A DNA stretch of 11,219 nt from contig JAFOGM010000242.1 of assembly GCA_017386805.1 (NCBI GenBank), positions 1-11,219 on the forward strand. The letters run 5' to 3'. Positions 5,483 to 11,219 of this stretch are shown here, piece by piece. How positions within the stretch are numbered: position 1 is the first letter of the stretch; the number at the start of each line of letters is the position of its first letter. A program made the translations under genes and the position numbers. Origin of the DNA: Bacillota bacterium (GTDB lineage: Bacteria; Bacillota; Clostridia; Peptostreptococcales; Anaerovoracaceae). Below the pieces are notes generated by a model. That model searched no databases. It had not been told where the DNA came from and was given only the letters and a program-made list of their open reading frames with translations.

Positions 5483-7471
5483 ATGATCATATTATCTGCT
5501 ACAAATTTGACAAAGATGTATGGAGTTACCCCCATCCTCACCGGGATCTCCTTCCACATCAATAAAGGCGACCGCATCGGGATCGTCGGTGTCAACGGCG
5601 CAGGAAAATCCACGCTGCTGAACATTCTCACCGGCCAGTTGAAGCACGATGAAGGCGACTTCTTTGTTGCCGCAGATACCACCATCGGATATCTGCGCCA
5701 GAAGGACAACTTCGACGCCCAGGGAACGGTCTACGAAGAAATGCTGAACATCTTCCGTCCTCTGATCGACATGGAAGCGGAGATGGAACAGTTGTCTGCC
5801 CAGATCGCTCGTCTGACCGAAGAGCAGCACAGTCATCACGACGATACCGTCAACCCGGAGATCGAACGTCTGCTTCACCGCTTCGATGACATGACTGCGG
5901 AATTCGATCGCCGCGGCGGTTACAGCTACAAAAGCGAGATCCACGGGATCTTAAACAGCATGGCCTTTACTCCGGATTATTACGACAAGCCGGTGGGTCT
6001 GCTGTCCGGCGGTGAACGTACCCGTCTGGCCCTGGCAGCCCTGCTTCTCCAGAAGCCGGATCTGCTCCTCCTGGACGAACCTACGAACCATCTGGACATC
6101 GGTACGCTGAAATGGCTGGAACAATATCTGAAGGCTTATACCGGAACCATCGTTCTGATTTCCCACGACCGATACTTCCTGGATCAGACCGTGAACCGTA
6201 TCTTTGATATCGAGCTGCATAAACTGACCTGCTACGACGGAAACTACACCCAGTATGCAGAAAAGAAAAAGATGCTGGCTGCCGATGCTTTAAAACGCTA
6301 CGAAGCTCAGCAGGAAGAAATCCGAAAGCAGGAAGACATCATCCGCAAGTTCAAAGAACGCGGTACGGAAAAGCTGGCAAAGCGTGCACAGTCCCGCGAA
6401 AAGCGGCTGGCTCACATGGAAGTTCTGGACAAGCCCCAGCAGCTGAATGCCAAGATGAAGATCCGCTTCAAGGAAAACATTGCTTCCGGGAATGACGTTC
6501 TCTACGGGGAAGATCTGTCCAAGAGCTTCATCGGCGAAACCGGTACCCGTCATCTGTTCTCCAACGTCAATTTCGACATCAAGCGTGGAGAACGCATCTG
6601 TATGGTGGGTCCCAACGGTGTCGGAAAAACATCGCTTCTGAAAATCATCCTGGGTCAGCTGATTCCCGATACGGGTTACGTCCGCATCGGTCACAATGTT
6701 GACTTCGGTTACTACGATCAGGAGCAGAGCCTTCTGACCAATTCCAACACGGTATTGGACGAACTGCACAACACCTATCGCCTGTATACGGAAACAGAGC
6801 TGCGATCCCTGCTGGGTCGTTTCCTCTTCCGCGGTGAAGATGTATTCAAATATGTGGGCGACCTCTCCGGCGGTGAAAAGGCCCGTCTGTCTCTTTTGAA
6901 GATCATGATGTCCGGTGCCAATTGTCTGTTGATGGACGAACCTACCAACCATCTGGATATCGCTTCCAAGGAAGTTTTTGAAGACGCCCTTCTGGAATTC
7001 CCCGGTACACTGTTCATCATCTCCCACGACCGTTATTTCCTGAACAAGATTTCCACCAAAATCGTGGAATTGTCCGACAGCGGTCTGACACACTATGCCG
7101 GTGGCTACGACTATTACCTGGAAAAGAAGGAATCCATCGGTTCCGGTAAGAGTTATCTGAACGAAATGGCCCAGCCTGCCGGAAAACCTTCCTCTGCAGG
7201 AAAAGAACAGCGCGCTATGGAACGTCAGGCGCAGAAAGATCTCCAGGCCCAGCGCCGTCGTCTGGAGCGCCAGATGGCTAAGGCAGAAGAAGACATCGCC
7301 CGTCTGGAAGAAGAAATTGCCGAATTGGAAGGTCTCCTCTGCCTCGAAGAGATTTACACCGATTTCCAGAAATCAGCGGAAATCAGCGGGAAGCTGGAAA
7401 CCACCAAGGCAGAACTGGAAACCACTTATACACAATGGATGGAGCTCCAGGAGCAGCTTTCCGAAGCATAA
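5483..7471 (+). CDS. ABC-F family ATPase (YdiF/Uup-like)
   Basis: ABC-F proteins have two fused ATP-binding domains and no membrane part; characterised members act on the ribosome in translation or in antibiotic protection. The protein has 662 residues. Domain 1 has Walker A GVNGAGKST (36-44), signature LSGGE (174-178) and DEPTNHLD near 197-204. A basic helical linker joins the domains, with KFKERGTEKLAKRAQSREKR. Domain 2 has Walker A GPNGVGKTS (376-384), signature LSGGE (461-465) and DEPTNHLD from 485. A charged coiled coil fills the last 90 or so residues (572-662), as in Uup- and YdiF-type proteins. The opening MIILSATNLTK recalls Bacillus YdiF. I chose the ATG at 5483 because GGAGGA (5469-5474) lies 8 nt upstream; an in-frame TTG at 5456 lies before this site. 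It is most likely a housekeeping translation factor; a drug-protection role cannot be excluded. Confidence 0.95.
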   Translation: MIILSATNLTKMYGVTPILTGISFHINKGDRIGIVGVNGAGKSTLLNILTGQLKHDEGDFFVAADTTIGYLRQKDNFDAQGTVYEEMLNIFRPLIDMEAEMEQLSAQIARLTEEQHSHHDDTVNPEIERLLHRFDDMTAEFDRRGGYSYKSEIHGILNSMAFTPDYYDKPVGLLSGGERTRLALAALLLQKPDLLLLDEPTNHLDIGTLKWLEQYLKAYTGTIVLISHDRYFLDQTVNRIFDIELHKLTCYDGNYTQYAEKKKMLAADALKRYEAQQEEIRKQEDIIRKFKERGTEKLAKRAQSREKRLAHMEVLDKPQQLNAKMKIRFKENIASGNDVLYGEDLSKSFIGETGTRHLFSNVNFDIKRGERICMVGPNGVGKTSLLKIILGQLIPDTGYVRIGHNVDFGYYDQEQSLLTNSNTVLDELHNTYRLYTETELRSLLGRFLFRGEDVFKYVGDLSGGEKARLSLLKIMMSGANCLLMDEPTNHLDIASKEVFEDALLEFPGTLFIISHDRYFLNKISTKIVELSDSGLTHYAGGYDYYLEKKESIGSGKSYLNEMAQPAGKPSSAGKEQRAMERQAQKDLQAQRRRLERQMAKAEEDIARLEEEIAELEGLLCLEEIYTDFQKSAEISGKLETTKAELETTYTQWMELQEQLSEA

Positions 7472-7472
7472 C

Positions 7473-7497
7473 GTTGTTTTCACAACAATTCTTTCGT
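7473..7497 (+). terminator. Possible weak terminator after the ABC-F gene
   Basis: GTTGT (7473-7477) and ACAAC (7482-7486) form a 5-bp stem around TTTC, starting 2 nt after the stop codon and followed by AATTCTTTC. The stem is short and the T tract interrupted, so termination would be weak. The same bases read as a small dyad, TTGTT-N5-AACAA. Confidence 0.3.
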
Positions 7498-7540
7498 TCG
7501 TGAAAAATAGGTGAAGAATCTATGTTTTTTGAAATAATAG

Positions 7541-7569
7541 TTGCACAGAGATAAAGTCCTGTTTATAAT
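7541..7569 (+). promoter_or_regulatory. Sigma-A promoter of acpP
   Basis: TTGCAC (7541-7546), 17 nt, then a perfect TATAAT (7564-7569). The start near 7576 gives a leader of about 40 nt with a GCAAT-N8-ATTGC dyad (7577-7594) and a CGGAGGT ribosome binding site 5 nt before the ATG. Confidence 0.88.
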
Positions 7570-7615
7570 AGGTCTTGCAATGAGATGAAATTGCGTCATA
7601 TTACGGAGGTACATT

Positions 7616-7846
7616 ATGGTATTTGATAAAATTAAGGAAATCATCATCGAACAGTTAAGCGTAGAGGAAGACGACATCACGATGGATACCCATCTGATGA
7701 AGGATCTGGAAGCTGACTCCCTGGATGCTGTAGAAATCATCATGGCGATCGAAGACGAATACGGAATCGAAATCCCCGATGAAGTTGCAGAAAAGTTCCA
7801 GACCGTTGGTGACCTGGTTCACTATGTAGAAAACGAAGCTGAATAA
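7616..7846 (+). CDS. acpP: Acyl carrier protein
   Basis: This acidic carrier holds growing acyl chains on 4'-phosphopantetheine during fatty acid synthesis in the cytoplasm. The protein has 76 residues, the usual length. The prosthetic-group site is Ser35 in LEADSLDAVE, the classic DSL motif at the start of helix 2. Helix 1 (VFDKIKEIIIEQL) and helix 3 (IPDEVAEKFQTVGDLVHYV) fit the family. It is a single-gene unit with its own promoter and terminator; no fab genes or acpS are in the window, although acpP often sits in the fab cluster in other Bacillota. A primary-metabolism carrier is more likely than a specialised polyketide carrier, because the sequence is so typical. Confidence 0.97.
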   Translation: MVFDKIKEIIIEQLSVEEDDITMDTHLMKDLEADSLDAVEIIMAIEDEYGIEIPDEVAEKFQTVGDLVHYVENEAE

Positions 7847-7874
7847 TCACTTCTGTTCTTACATTGACCGCAAA

Positions 7875-7903
7875 AGCCGCTGTGAAAACAGCGGCTCTTT
7901 TTT
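7875..7903 (+). terminator. Intrinsic terminator of acpP
   Basis: A 9-bp perfect GC-rich stem, AGCCGCTGT (7875-7883) with ACAGCGGCT (7888-7896), closes a GAAA tetraloop and is followed by C and six T (7898-7903). It lies 28 nt after the acpP stop. Confidence 0.95.
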
Positions 7904-7960
7904 CAAATCCGATCCAATCACACCCATCATCGCAGCCCGGATCAGAAACGGGAGGTTTTG

Positions 7961-8662
7961 ATGGCTTTTTTATTGTGTCTCATTTTCAGTTTAACGTCAG
8001 CAATTACATATTTTTGTACATGGAAGGCTATGCCCGCCAACTGGCTCTTTGATCTTGGCCACATACCCCTGGACGCCGGCCATGCGCCGCATCCCGAGTC
8101 CAAATCGCTCCGGGTCGTTCCTCATGGATTTTTCCTCTTCCTTTTCTTTTTCATCCTCATGCTCCATCTTTCTGAAAAAGTGGCTCTAATCGATGGTTTT
8201 TGGGGTCTGAGCCTGTTTTGGCTTTTAGCCCAGATCGCTTTGTCCGATTTCTGTTACCGCCTGCTCCCAGACCAGTGGTCTCTTGGTCTGGCTATCCTGG
8301 GCCTGCTTCGCCTGGTTGTAGAAATTACTCTTACAGTTCCGAATCTCGACTTCTTGTTTTCCCGCAGCTTCTCTTTTATCCTCTGCATTATCGTCACTTG
8401 CTTCCTTTATCTGCTCCCTAACCGTCTTCTGGGAACGCCCGCTCTGGGTCTGGGGGACGTGAAGCTATTCTTTGCGCTGGCGCTGGTTCTGTCGTCGAAG
8501 GAGTTTCTTACGGTCATGGGGAGCGCCGCCCTGCTGGGCGGCGCGGTTGCCGCAGGGATGATGGTGTGGAGCTGGCTGCGTAAAAATCCTTTGGAACAGG
8601 GAGTTCCCTATGGTACCGTGGTTTTTATGGCTGCCGTATTCGATCTGTTCTTTCTTTTCTGA
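7961..8662 (+). CDS. A24-family prepilin peptidase (type IV prepilin leader peptidase), short form
   Basis: This integral membrane aspartyl protease cleaves the leader of type IV pilin-like precursors on the cytoplasmic side. The protein has 233 residues and is very hydrophobic, with about seven membrane spans. The two catalytic aspartates are recognisable: Asp96 in ALSDFCYRLLPD and Asp166 in LGLGDVKLF. PYGTV near 216-220 matches the conserved end motif. The N-terminal part has one span and then a polar loop (about 22-54, with PANWLFDLGHIPLD). It lacks the paired CxxC motifs and the conserved first loop of classic bifunctional PilD enzymes, so methylation of pilins is doubtful. The ATG at 7961 has GGGAGG 5 nt upstream; an overlapping TTG directly before is less likely. 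No pilin or assembly genes are nearby. No promoter is obvious between the acpP terminator and this gene. Confidence 0.85.
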   Translation: MAFLLCLIFSLTSAITYFCTWKAMPANWLFDLGHIPLDAGHAPHPESKSLRVVPHGFFLFLFFFILMLHLSEKVALIDGFWGLSLFWLLAQIALSDFCYRLLPDQWSLGLAILGLLRLVVEITLTVPNLDFLFSRSFSFILCIIVTCFLYLLPNRLLGTPALGLGDVKLFFALALVLSSKEFLTVMGSAALLGGAVAAGMMVWSWLRKNPLEQGVPYGTVVFMAAVFDLFFLF

Positions 8663-8665
8663 ACG

Positions 8666-8696
8666 AAAAAAAGAGACTGCGGATGGCAGTCTCTTT
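8666..8696 (-). terminator. Intrinsic terminator of the aldolase gene, possibly bidirectional
   Basis: An 11-bp perfect stem pairs 8670-8680 with 8686-8696 around a 5-nt loop. On the minus strand it ends in seven T (complement of 8666-8672), good for the aldolase transcript. On the plus strand the tail is CTCTTTCAAC, so the facing prepilin peptidase gene could be terminated less efficiently at the same hairpin. Confidence 0.9.
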
Positions 8697-8710
8697 CAAC
8701 ATTTTCAAAA

Positions 8711-9640
8711 TTACAGAGTGTGAGAACCGTTCAGAACGTTCTTGATCTTGTGCTGAACCATTGCCTTGATGGCATCTCTTGCAGGGCTCATGTACTTTCT
8801 GGGGTCGAATTCTTCCGGATGTTCGATCAGGAACTTACGAACTTCAGCAGTCATAGCCAGACGCAGGTCGGTGTCGATGTTTACCTTACATACGCCGTGC
8901 TTTACAGCTTCCAGAATCATATCTTCGGGAACGCCCTGAGCTCCGGGGATGTTTCCGCCGTATTCATTGCAGCGAGCTACGAATTCCGGCAGTACAGTGG
9001 ATGCACCGTGCAGAACCAGCGGAGTGTCGGGGATCAGCTTGTGGATTTCTTCCAGACGCTGGAAGTCCAGATACGGTTCGCCCTTGAACTTATATGCGCC
9101 ATGGGAAGTACCGATGGATACAGCCAGGGAGTCAACGCCGGTACGAGCTACGAATTCTGCAGCTTCTTCCGGAACGGTGAATGTAGCGGATCTTGCATCA
9201 ACCTTGATGTTGTCTTCGATACCAGCCAGCTTACCCAGCTCAGCTTCTACAACAACACCATGAGCGTGTGCATATTCTACAACCTTCTTGGTCAGTTCGA
9301 TATTTTCTTCAAATCCATACTTGGAACCGTCGATCATAACGGAAGAGAAACCGTCATCGATGCACTTCTTACAGATTTCGAAATCTTCACCGTGGTCCAG
9401 GTGTAATACCAGATCCAGACCGCTGTCTTCCATAGCCGCTTCTACCAGCTTCACCAGATAAGCAGGTCTTGCGTATTTTCTTGCACCAGCAGATACCTGC
9501 AGGATCAGGGGAGCCTGTTCTTCCTTTGCAGCATCTACGATGCCCTGAACGATTTCCATGTTGTTTACGTTGAACGCACCAACCGCATAGTCCTTATTCA
9601 GTGCCTTTGCAAACATCTCTTTTGTGGTAATTAAAGCCAT
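8711..9640 (-). CDS. fba: Class II fructose-1,6-bisphosphate aldolase
   Basis: The enzyme splits fructose-1,6-bisphosphate into glyceraldehyde-3-phosphate and dihydroxyacetone phosphate in glycolysis and runs in reverse in gluconeogenesis, using a divalent metal, normally zinc. The protein has 309 residues. Asp82 in HLDHGED is the expected catalytic acid. His83, Glu134 (VEAELG), His180 (GTSHGAYK) and His211 (LHGAS) are the expected metal-site residues. The phosphate/substrate segment NIDTDLR starts at 254. Related class II aldolases for tagatose-bisphosphate look similar, but a lone gene with this sequence is most likely the glycolytic enzyme. The start at 9640 has CGGAGGT (complement of 9649-9655) 8 nt upstream. 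The gene is probably monocistronic with the terminator at 8666-8696. The leader carries a small hairpin just before the ribosome binding site. Confidence 0.96.
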   Translation of the reverse strand: MALITTKEMFAKALNKDYAVGAFNVNNMEIVQGIVDAAKEEQAPLILQVSAGARKYARPAYLVKLVEAAMEDSGLDLVLHLDHGEDFEICKKCIDDGFSSVMIDGSKYGFEENIELTKKVVEYAHAHGVVVEAELGKLAGIEDNIKVDARSATFTVPEEAAEFVARTGVDSLAVSIGTSHGAYKFKGEPYLDFQRLEEIHKLIPDTPLVLHGASTVLPEFVARCNEYGGNIPGAQGVPEDMILEAVKHGVCKVNIDTDLRLAMTAEVRKFLIEHPEEFDPRKYMSPARDAIKAMVQHKIKNVLNGSHTL

Positions 9641-9669
9641 TGTACTTTACCTCCGTGTATTTCAGTTTC

Positions 9670-9688
9670 CGTCCATGACGAACGGACG
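9670..9688 (-). promoter_or_regulatory. Small hairpin in the aldolase leader
   Basis: CGTCC (9670-9674) and GGACG (9684-9688) pair around 9 nt, 14 nt upstream of the ribosome binding site of fba. The stem is only 5 bp and may have no function. Confidence 0.3.
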
Positions 9689-9711
9689 CAGTTTCATAAG
9701 TTTACTCTTAC

Positions 9712-9717
9712 AGTATA
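9712..9717 (-). promoter_or_regulatory. Possible -10 box of the aldolase gene
   Basis: TATACT on the minus strand lies 71 nt before the fba ATG, downstream of an AT-rich stretch with T7 and A/T tracts that could act as an UP-type element. No clear -35 box is seen, so the assignment is tentative. Confidence 0.45.
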
Positions 9718-9762
9718 CTCTAAAATATGAAAAAAAGCTATGCCTATTTTATAAAATTCCGA

Positions 9763-10071
9763 TCAAATTCCGTCATTTTCTTTCATTTTTAGTGCTGTTC
9801 CCAGAAAGGGTTCCACTGCCTGCAGCAGAGAGGCCGTCCCTCCGAAGCCTCCCAAAAGTTCCAGCGCGTCTGACAATTGATTGACCTGACTCAGTCGATT
9901 GACTTTTTCCAGCGTCTCTGTCAACACCCGAAGACGGTCCAGCATCAGTTCCATTCGGAAGGTATCAAAATATAACGGTTCCGGAAAAAACATTTCTTTC
10001 CTTATGTAGGGCCTTTTTCTGCCTCCGTCTTTCAATACAAAAACCAGAACCAGTAACAACAAAGGATGCAT
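9763..10071 (-). CDS. Small protein of unknown function, 102 residues
   Basis: I do not recognise this gene. It is probably real: the ATG at 10071 has a strong AAAGGAG site (complement of 10078-10084) 6 nt upstream. Residues 3-13 (PLLLLVLVFVL) are strongly hydrophobic, followed by a basic stretch KDGGRKRPYIRK at 14-25. This fits a short membrane anchor or an N-terminal signal-like element, although 11 residues is short for a full span. The remainder looks helical and amphipathic: FDTFRMELMLDRLRVLTETLEKVNRL at about 35-60 has leucine spacing compatible with a coiled coil. A glycine-rich turn, LGGFGG, is near 73-78. The protein ends in the acidic MKEND segment. It is divergent from the 101-residue gene at 10176 and shares its 104-bp control region. 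No terminator is obvious before the aldolase promoter. Confidence 0.7.
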   Translation of the reverse strand: MHPLLLLVLVFVLKDGGRKRPYIRKEMFFPEPLYFDTFRMELMLDRLRVLTETLEKVNRLSQVNQLSDALELLGGFGGTASLLQAVEPFLGTALKMKENDGI

Positions 10072-10111
10072 TCCCCTCTCCTTTCATAACCCAAAGTACG
10101 TCGCTGCTTTC

Positions 10112-10146
10112 AGTATATGCATCTTCTCATCCTTCGTGCATATACT
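10112..10146. repeat. Perfect 10-bp inverted repeat in a divergent promoter region
   Basis: AGTATATGCA (10112-10121) and TGCATATACT (10137-10146) are exact reverse complements separated by 15 nt. Each arm ends in TATACT read outward, at the place expected for the -10 box of the flanking gene (minus: complement of 10112-10117; plus: 10141-10146). No good -35 boxes exist at 17 nt. The repeat could be an operator for a dimeric regulator, or simply two facing -10 regions with an extended match. Confidence 0.75.
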
Positions 10147-10175
10147 TACAAAAAACGAAAAAGTGAGGTGTTCTC

Positions 10176-10481
10176 ATGCATCAGAATATCGACGAACAGC
10201 TGCTTCTGGACTTAGCCGATCAAATCGGGATTTCCTCTGGCAATTCCGGAAGTTATCATCAGGAAAGCGATCCCCGAAGTCAGGCCTTTCGAGCCGCAGA
10301 AGCCATGAAAGGAAAAAGCGATCAGGAGATCCTGACAGAAATCATGAAGCTGAAAGCTGTTCTTCAAAAGGATCCTGCTTCTTACCAAAAACAAATCCGC
10401 GCAGTAAAAGCTCTGCGCGGAATGATGAATCCGGAACAACGTCAGCGTCTGGATCGTCTTCTTCAATTGTTGGAACGCTGA
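10176..10481 (+). CDS. Small helical protein of unknown function, 101 residues
   Basis: I do not recognise this gene. The ATG at 10176 is preceded by GAGGTG (10165-10170), 5 nt away, which supports translation. The protein is soluble, without membrane spans or cysteines. Residues 1-20 form a likely helix (IDEQLLLDLADQIG). A low-complexity Ser/Gly stretch, GISSGNSGSYHQES, spans 18-31. From about 35 to 101 it looks like three charged helices: SQAFRAAEAMKGKS, then DQEILTEIMKLKAVLQKD, then PASYQKQIRAVKALRGMM and a last leucine-rich NPEQRQRLDRLLQLLER. This style suggests a small helical bundle or partner-binding protein. It is divergent from the 102-residue gene and convergent with tsaD, whose stop is only 18 nt away, with no terminator hairpin between. 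Overlapping longer frames in the same place lack ribosome binding sites. Confidence 0.72.
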   Translation: MHQNIDEQLLLDLADQIGISSGNSGSYHQESDPRSQAFRAAEAMKGKSDQEILTEIMKLKAVLQKDPASYQKQIRAVKALRGMMNPEQRQRLDRLLQLLER

Positions 10482-10499
10482 CTTATCCGCTCTTTCCTC

Positions 10500-11219
10500 C
10501 TACATATCCAGAGGAAGATTGGGATAGGCATCCAGCGTAAAGTCACTGGTCATTCCAGCCTGGTACTTATAGTACGCTGCACAAGCGATCATCACGCCGT
10601 TGTCGGTGCATAAGATCGGCGCCGGAACGTACATTTTGATTCCCTCTTTTTCACAGGCTTTTCCCAGCATATCTCTCAGCTTGGAATTGGCAGCCACGCC
10701 TCCGGCCACCACGATGCGCTTCTGCTTTCTCTGCTTCGCCGCACGAACGGTCTTGGTAACGATAACGTCCATGACTGCCTGCTGGAAGCTGGCTGCCACG
10801 TCAGCGTTGTTGATTTCCAGTCCCTTCTGGCGCTGACCGTTGATATAGTTCAGAACACCGGTCTTGATACCGCTGAAACTGAAGTCCAGGCTGTCCTTTT
10901 CCAGGAAGACTCTGGGGAATTCGATGGCGTTGGGGTCGCCTTCCTTCGCCAGCTTGTCGATCAGCGGACCACCGGGATATCCCAGTCCCAGAACGCGGGC
11001 AACTTTATCAAAGGCTTCTCCCACTGCATCGTCGCGGGTACGGCCCAGCACTTCAAAACTGTTGTAGCCTTTTACATCCACGATGTGAGTATGACCCCCA
11101 CTGACTACCAGCGCCATGAACGGAGGCTCCAGATCCGGAGACTGCACGTAATTGGCACTGATGTGGCCCTGAATGTGATGTACGCCCACCAACGGCTTTC
11201 CCGTGGCAAAAGCCACAGC
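10500..11219 (-). CDS. tsaD: tRNA threonylcarbamoyltransferase subunit TsaD, C-terminal part
   Basis: TsaD transfers threonylcarbamoyl from threonylcarbamoyl-AMP to A37 of tRNAs that read ANN codons (t6A37), working with TsaB and TsaE. The frame is open to the window edge; 239 residues are visible, about the last 70 percent of a usual 335-345. A valine GTG near the edge is not the start, because the domain continues upstream. The metal-site motif HHIQGH is at the beginning. Next come VVSGGHTH, the RTRDDAVGEAFDK segment, GYPGGP, SFSGIKTG, the nucleotide-site VAGGVAANSKLR, and CTDNGVMIA near the end with the metal-binding Asp. All expected motifs of the ASKHA-type fold are intact in the visible part. 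The upstream neighbours are outside the window, so the operon context is unknown. Confidence 0.97.
   Translation of the reverse strand, partial: AVAFATGKPLVGVHHIQGHISANYVQSPDLEPPFMALVVSGGHTHIVDVKGYNSFEVLGRTRDDAVGEAFDKVARVLGLGYPGGPLIDKLAKEGDPNAIEFPRVFLEKDSLDFSFSGIKTGVLNYINGQRQKGLEINNADVAASFQQAVMDVIVTKTVRAAKQRKQKRIVVAGGVAANSKLRDMLGKACEKEGIKMYVPAPILCTDNGVMIACAAYYKYQAGMTSDFTLDAYPNLPLDM

Noticed and set aside
6290..7093. A 267-codon open frame on the minus strand opposite the ABC-F gene
   Set aside because: It is a shadow of the second ATPase domain, with no ribosome binding site or recognisable protein features.
7474..7488. TTGTT-N5-AACAA as a Rex operator
   Set aside because: It is 15 bp, shorter than the usual 18-bp TTGTTAA-N4-TTAACAA form, and lies just after a stop codon rather than in a promoter; more likely part of a weak terminator.
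8720..9406. A 228-codon open frame on the plus strand opposite fba
   Set aside because: It is a shadow of the aldolase gene; codon bias of a highly expressed gene often leaves the opposite frame open.
10482..10499. A shared terminator between the 101-residue gene and tsaD
   Set aside because: No inverted repeat or T run is present in the 18 bp between the stops.
10136..10540. A 134-codon frame overlapping the 101-residue gene
   Set aside because: It has no ribosome binding site, runs antisense into the end of tsaD, and has the Ser/Arg-rich makeup of an out-of-frame reading.

Overview
The window is an ordinary-looking chromosomal segment of an anaerobic member of the Bacillota, about half G+C by eye. 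The pointers are a perfect CIRCE operator in front of groES-groEL, a clostridial-type 2[4Fe-4S] ferredoxin, the NADH sensor Rex, strong AGGAGG-type ribosome binding sites, sigma-A-like promoters and many intrinsic terminators. The protein style would suit Negativicutes (for example Acidaminococcaceae) or Clostridia; this placement is an impression, not a computed result. I see no tRNA, rRNA, CRISPR array, insertion sequence, phage gene or att site. No gap between genes exceeds about 180 bases.

Layout, left to right. (1) Positions 1-436, minus: the N-terminal part of a DMT/EamA transporter, cut by the window edge. (2) 499-2546, minus: groES-groEL with its promoter, CIRCE operator and terminator. 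(3) 2579-3397, minus: an unusual protein joining an N-terminal P-loop NTPase-like part to a C-terminal Asp23/Gls24-like domain, just upstream of the groES promoter. (4) 3468-3782, plus: a 56-residue ferredoxin with its own extended -10 promoter and a strong terminator that faces rex. (5) 3800-5305, minus: an alpha/beta hydrolase followed 9 nt later by rex, served by one good promoter. (6) 5412-7471, plus: an ABC-F ATPase of the YdiF/Uup type, divergent from the hydrolase-rex unit. (7) 7541-7903, plus: acyl carrier protein as a single-gene unit with promoter and terminator. (8) 7961-8662, plus: a stand-alone A24 prepilin peptidase. (9) 8666-9717, minus: class II fructose-bisphosphate aldolase with terminator. 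(10) 9763-10481: two divergent small unknown genes around a perfect 10-bp inverted repeat. (11) 10500-11219, minus: the C-terminal two thirds of TsaD.

The genes do not form one pathway. They are short transcription units of core physiology: protein folding, redox sensing and electron transfer, ribosome-associated ATPase, fatty acid carrier, glycolysis and tRNA modification. The items most worth a second look are the P-loop/Gls24 fusion beside groESL, the divergent pair of small genes with its symmetric promoter region, a transporter ribosome binding site abutting the groEL terminator, and the regulatory sequence in front of the ABC-F gene. I do not see a clear new multi-gene system.
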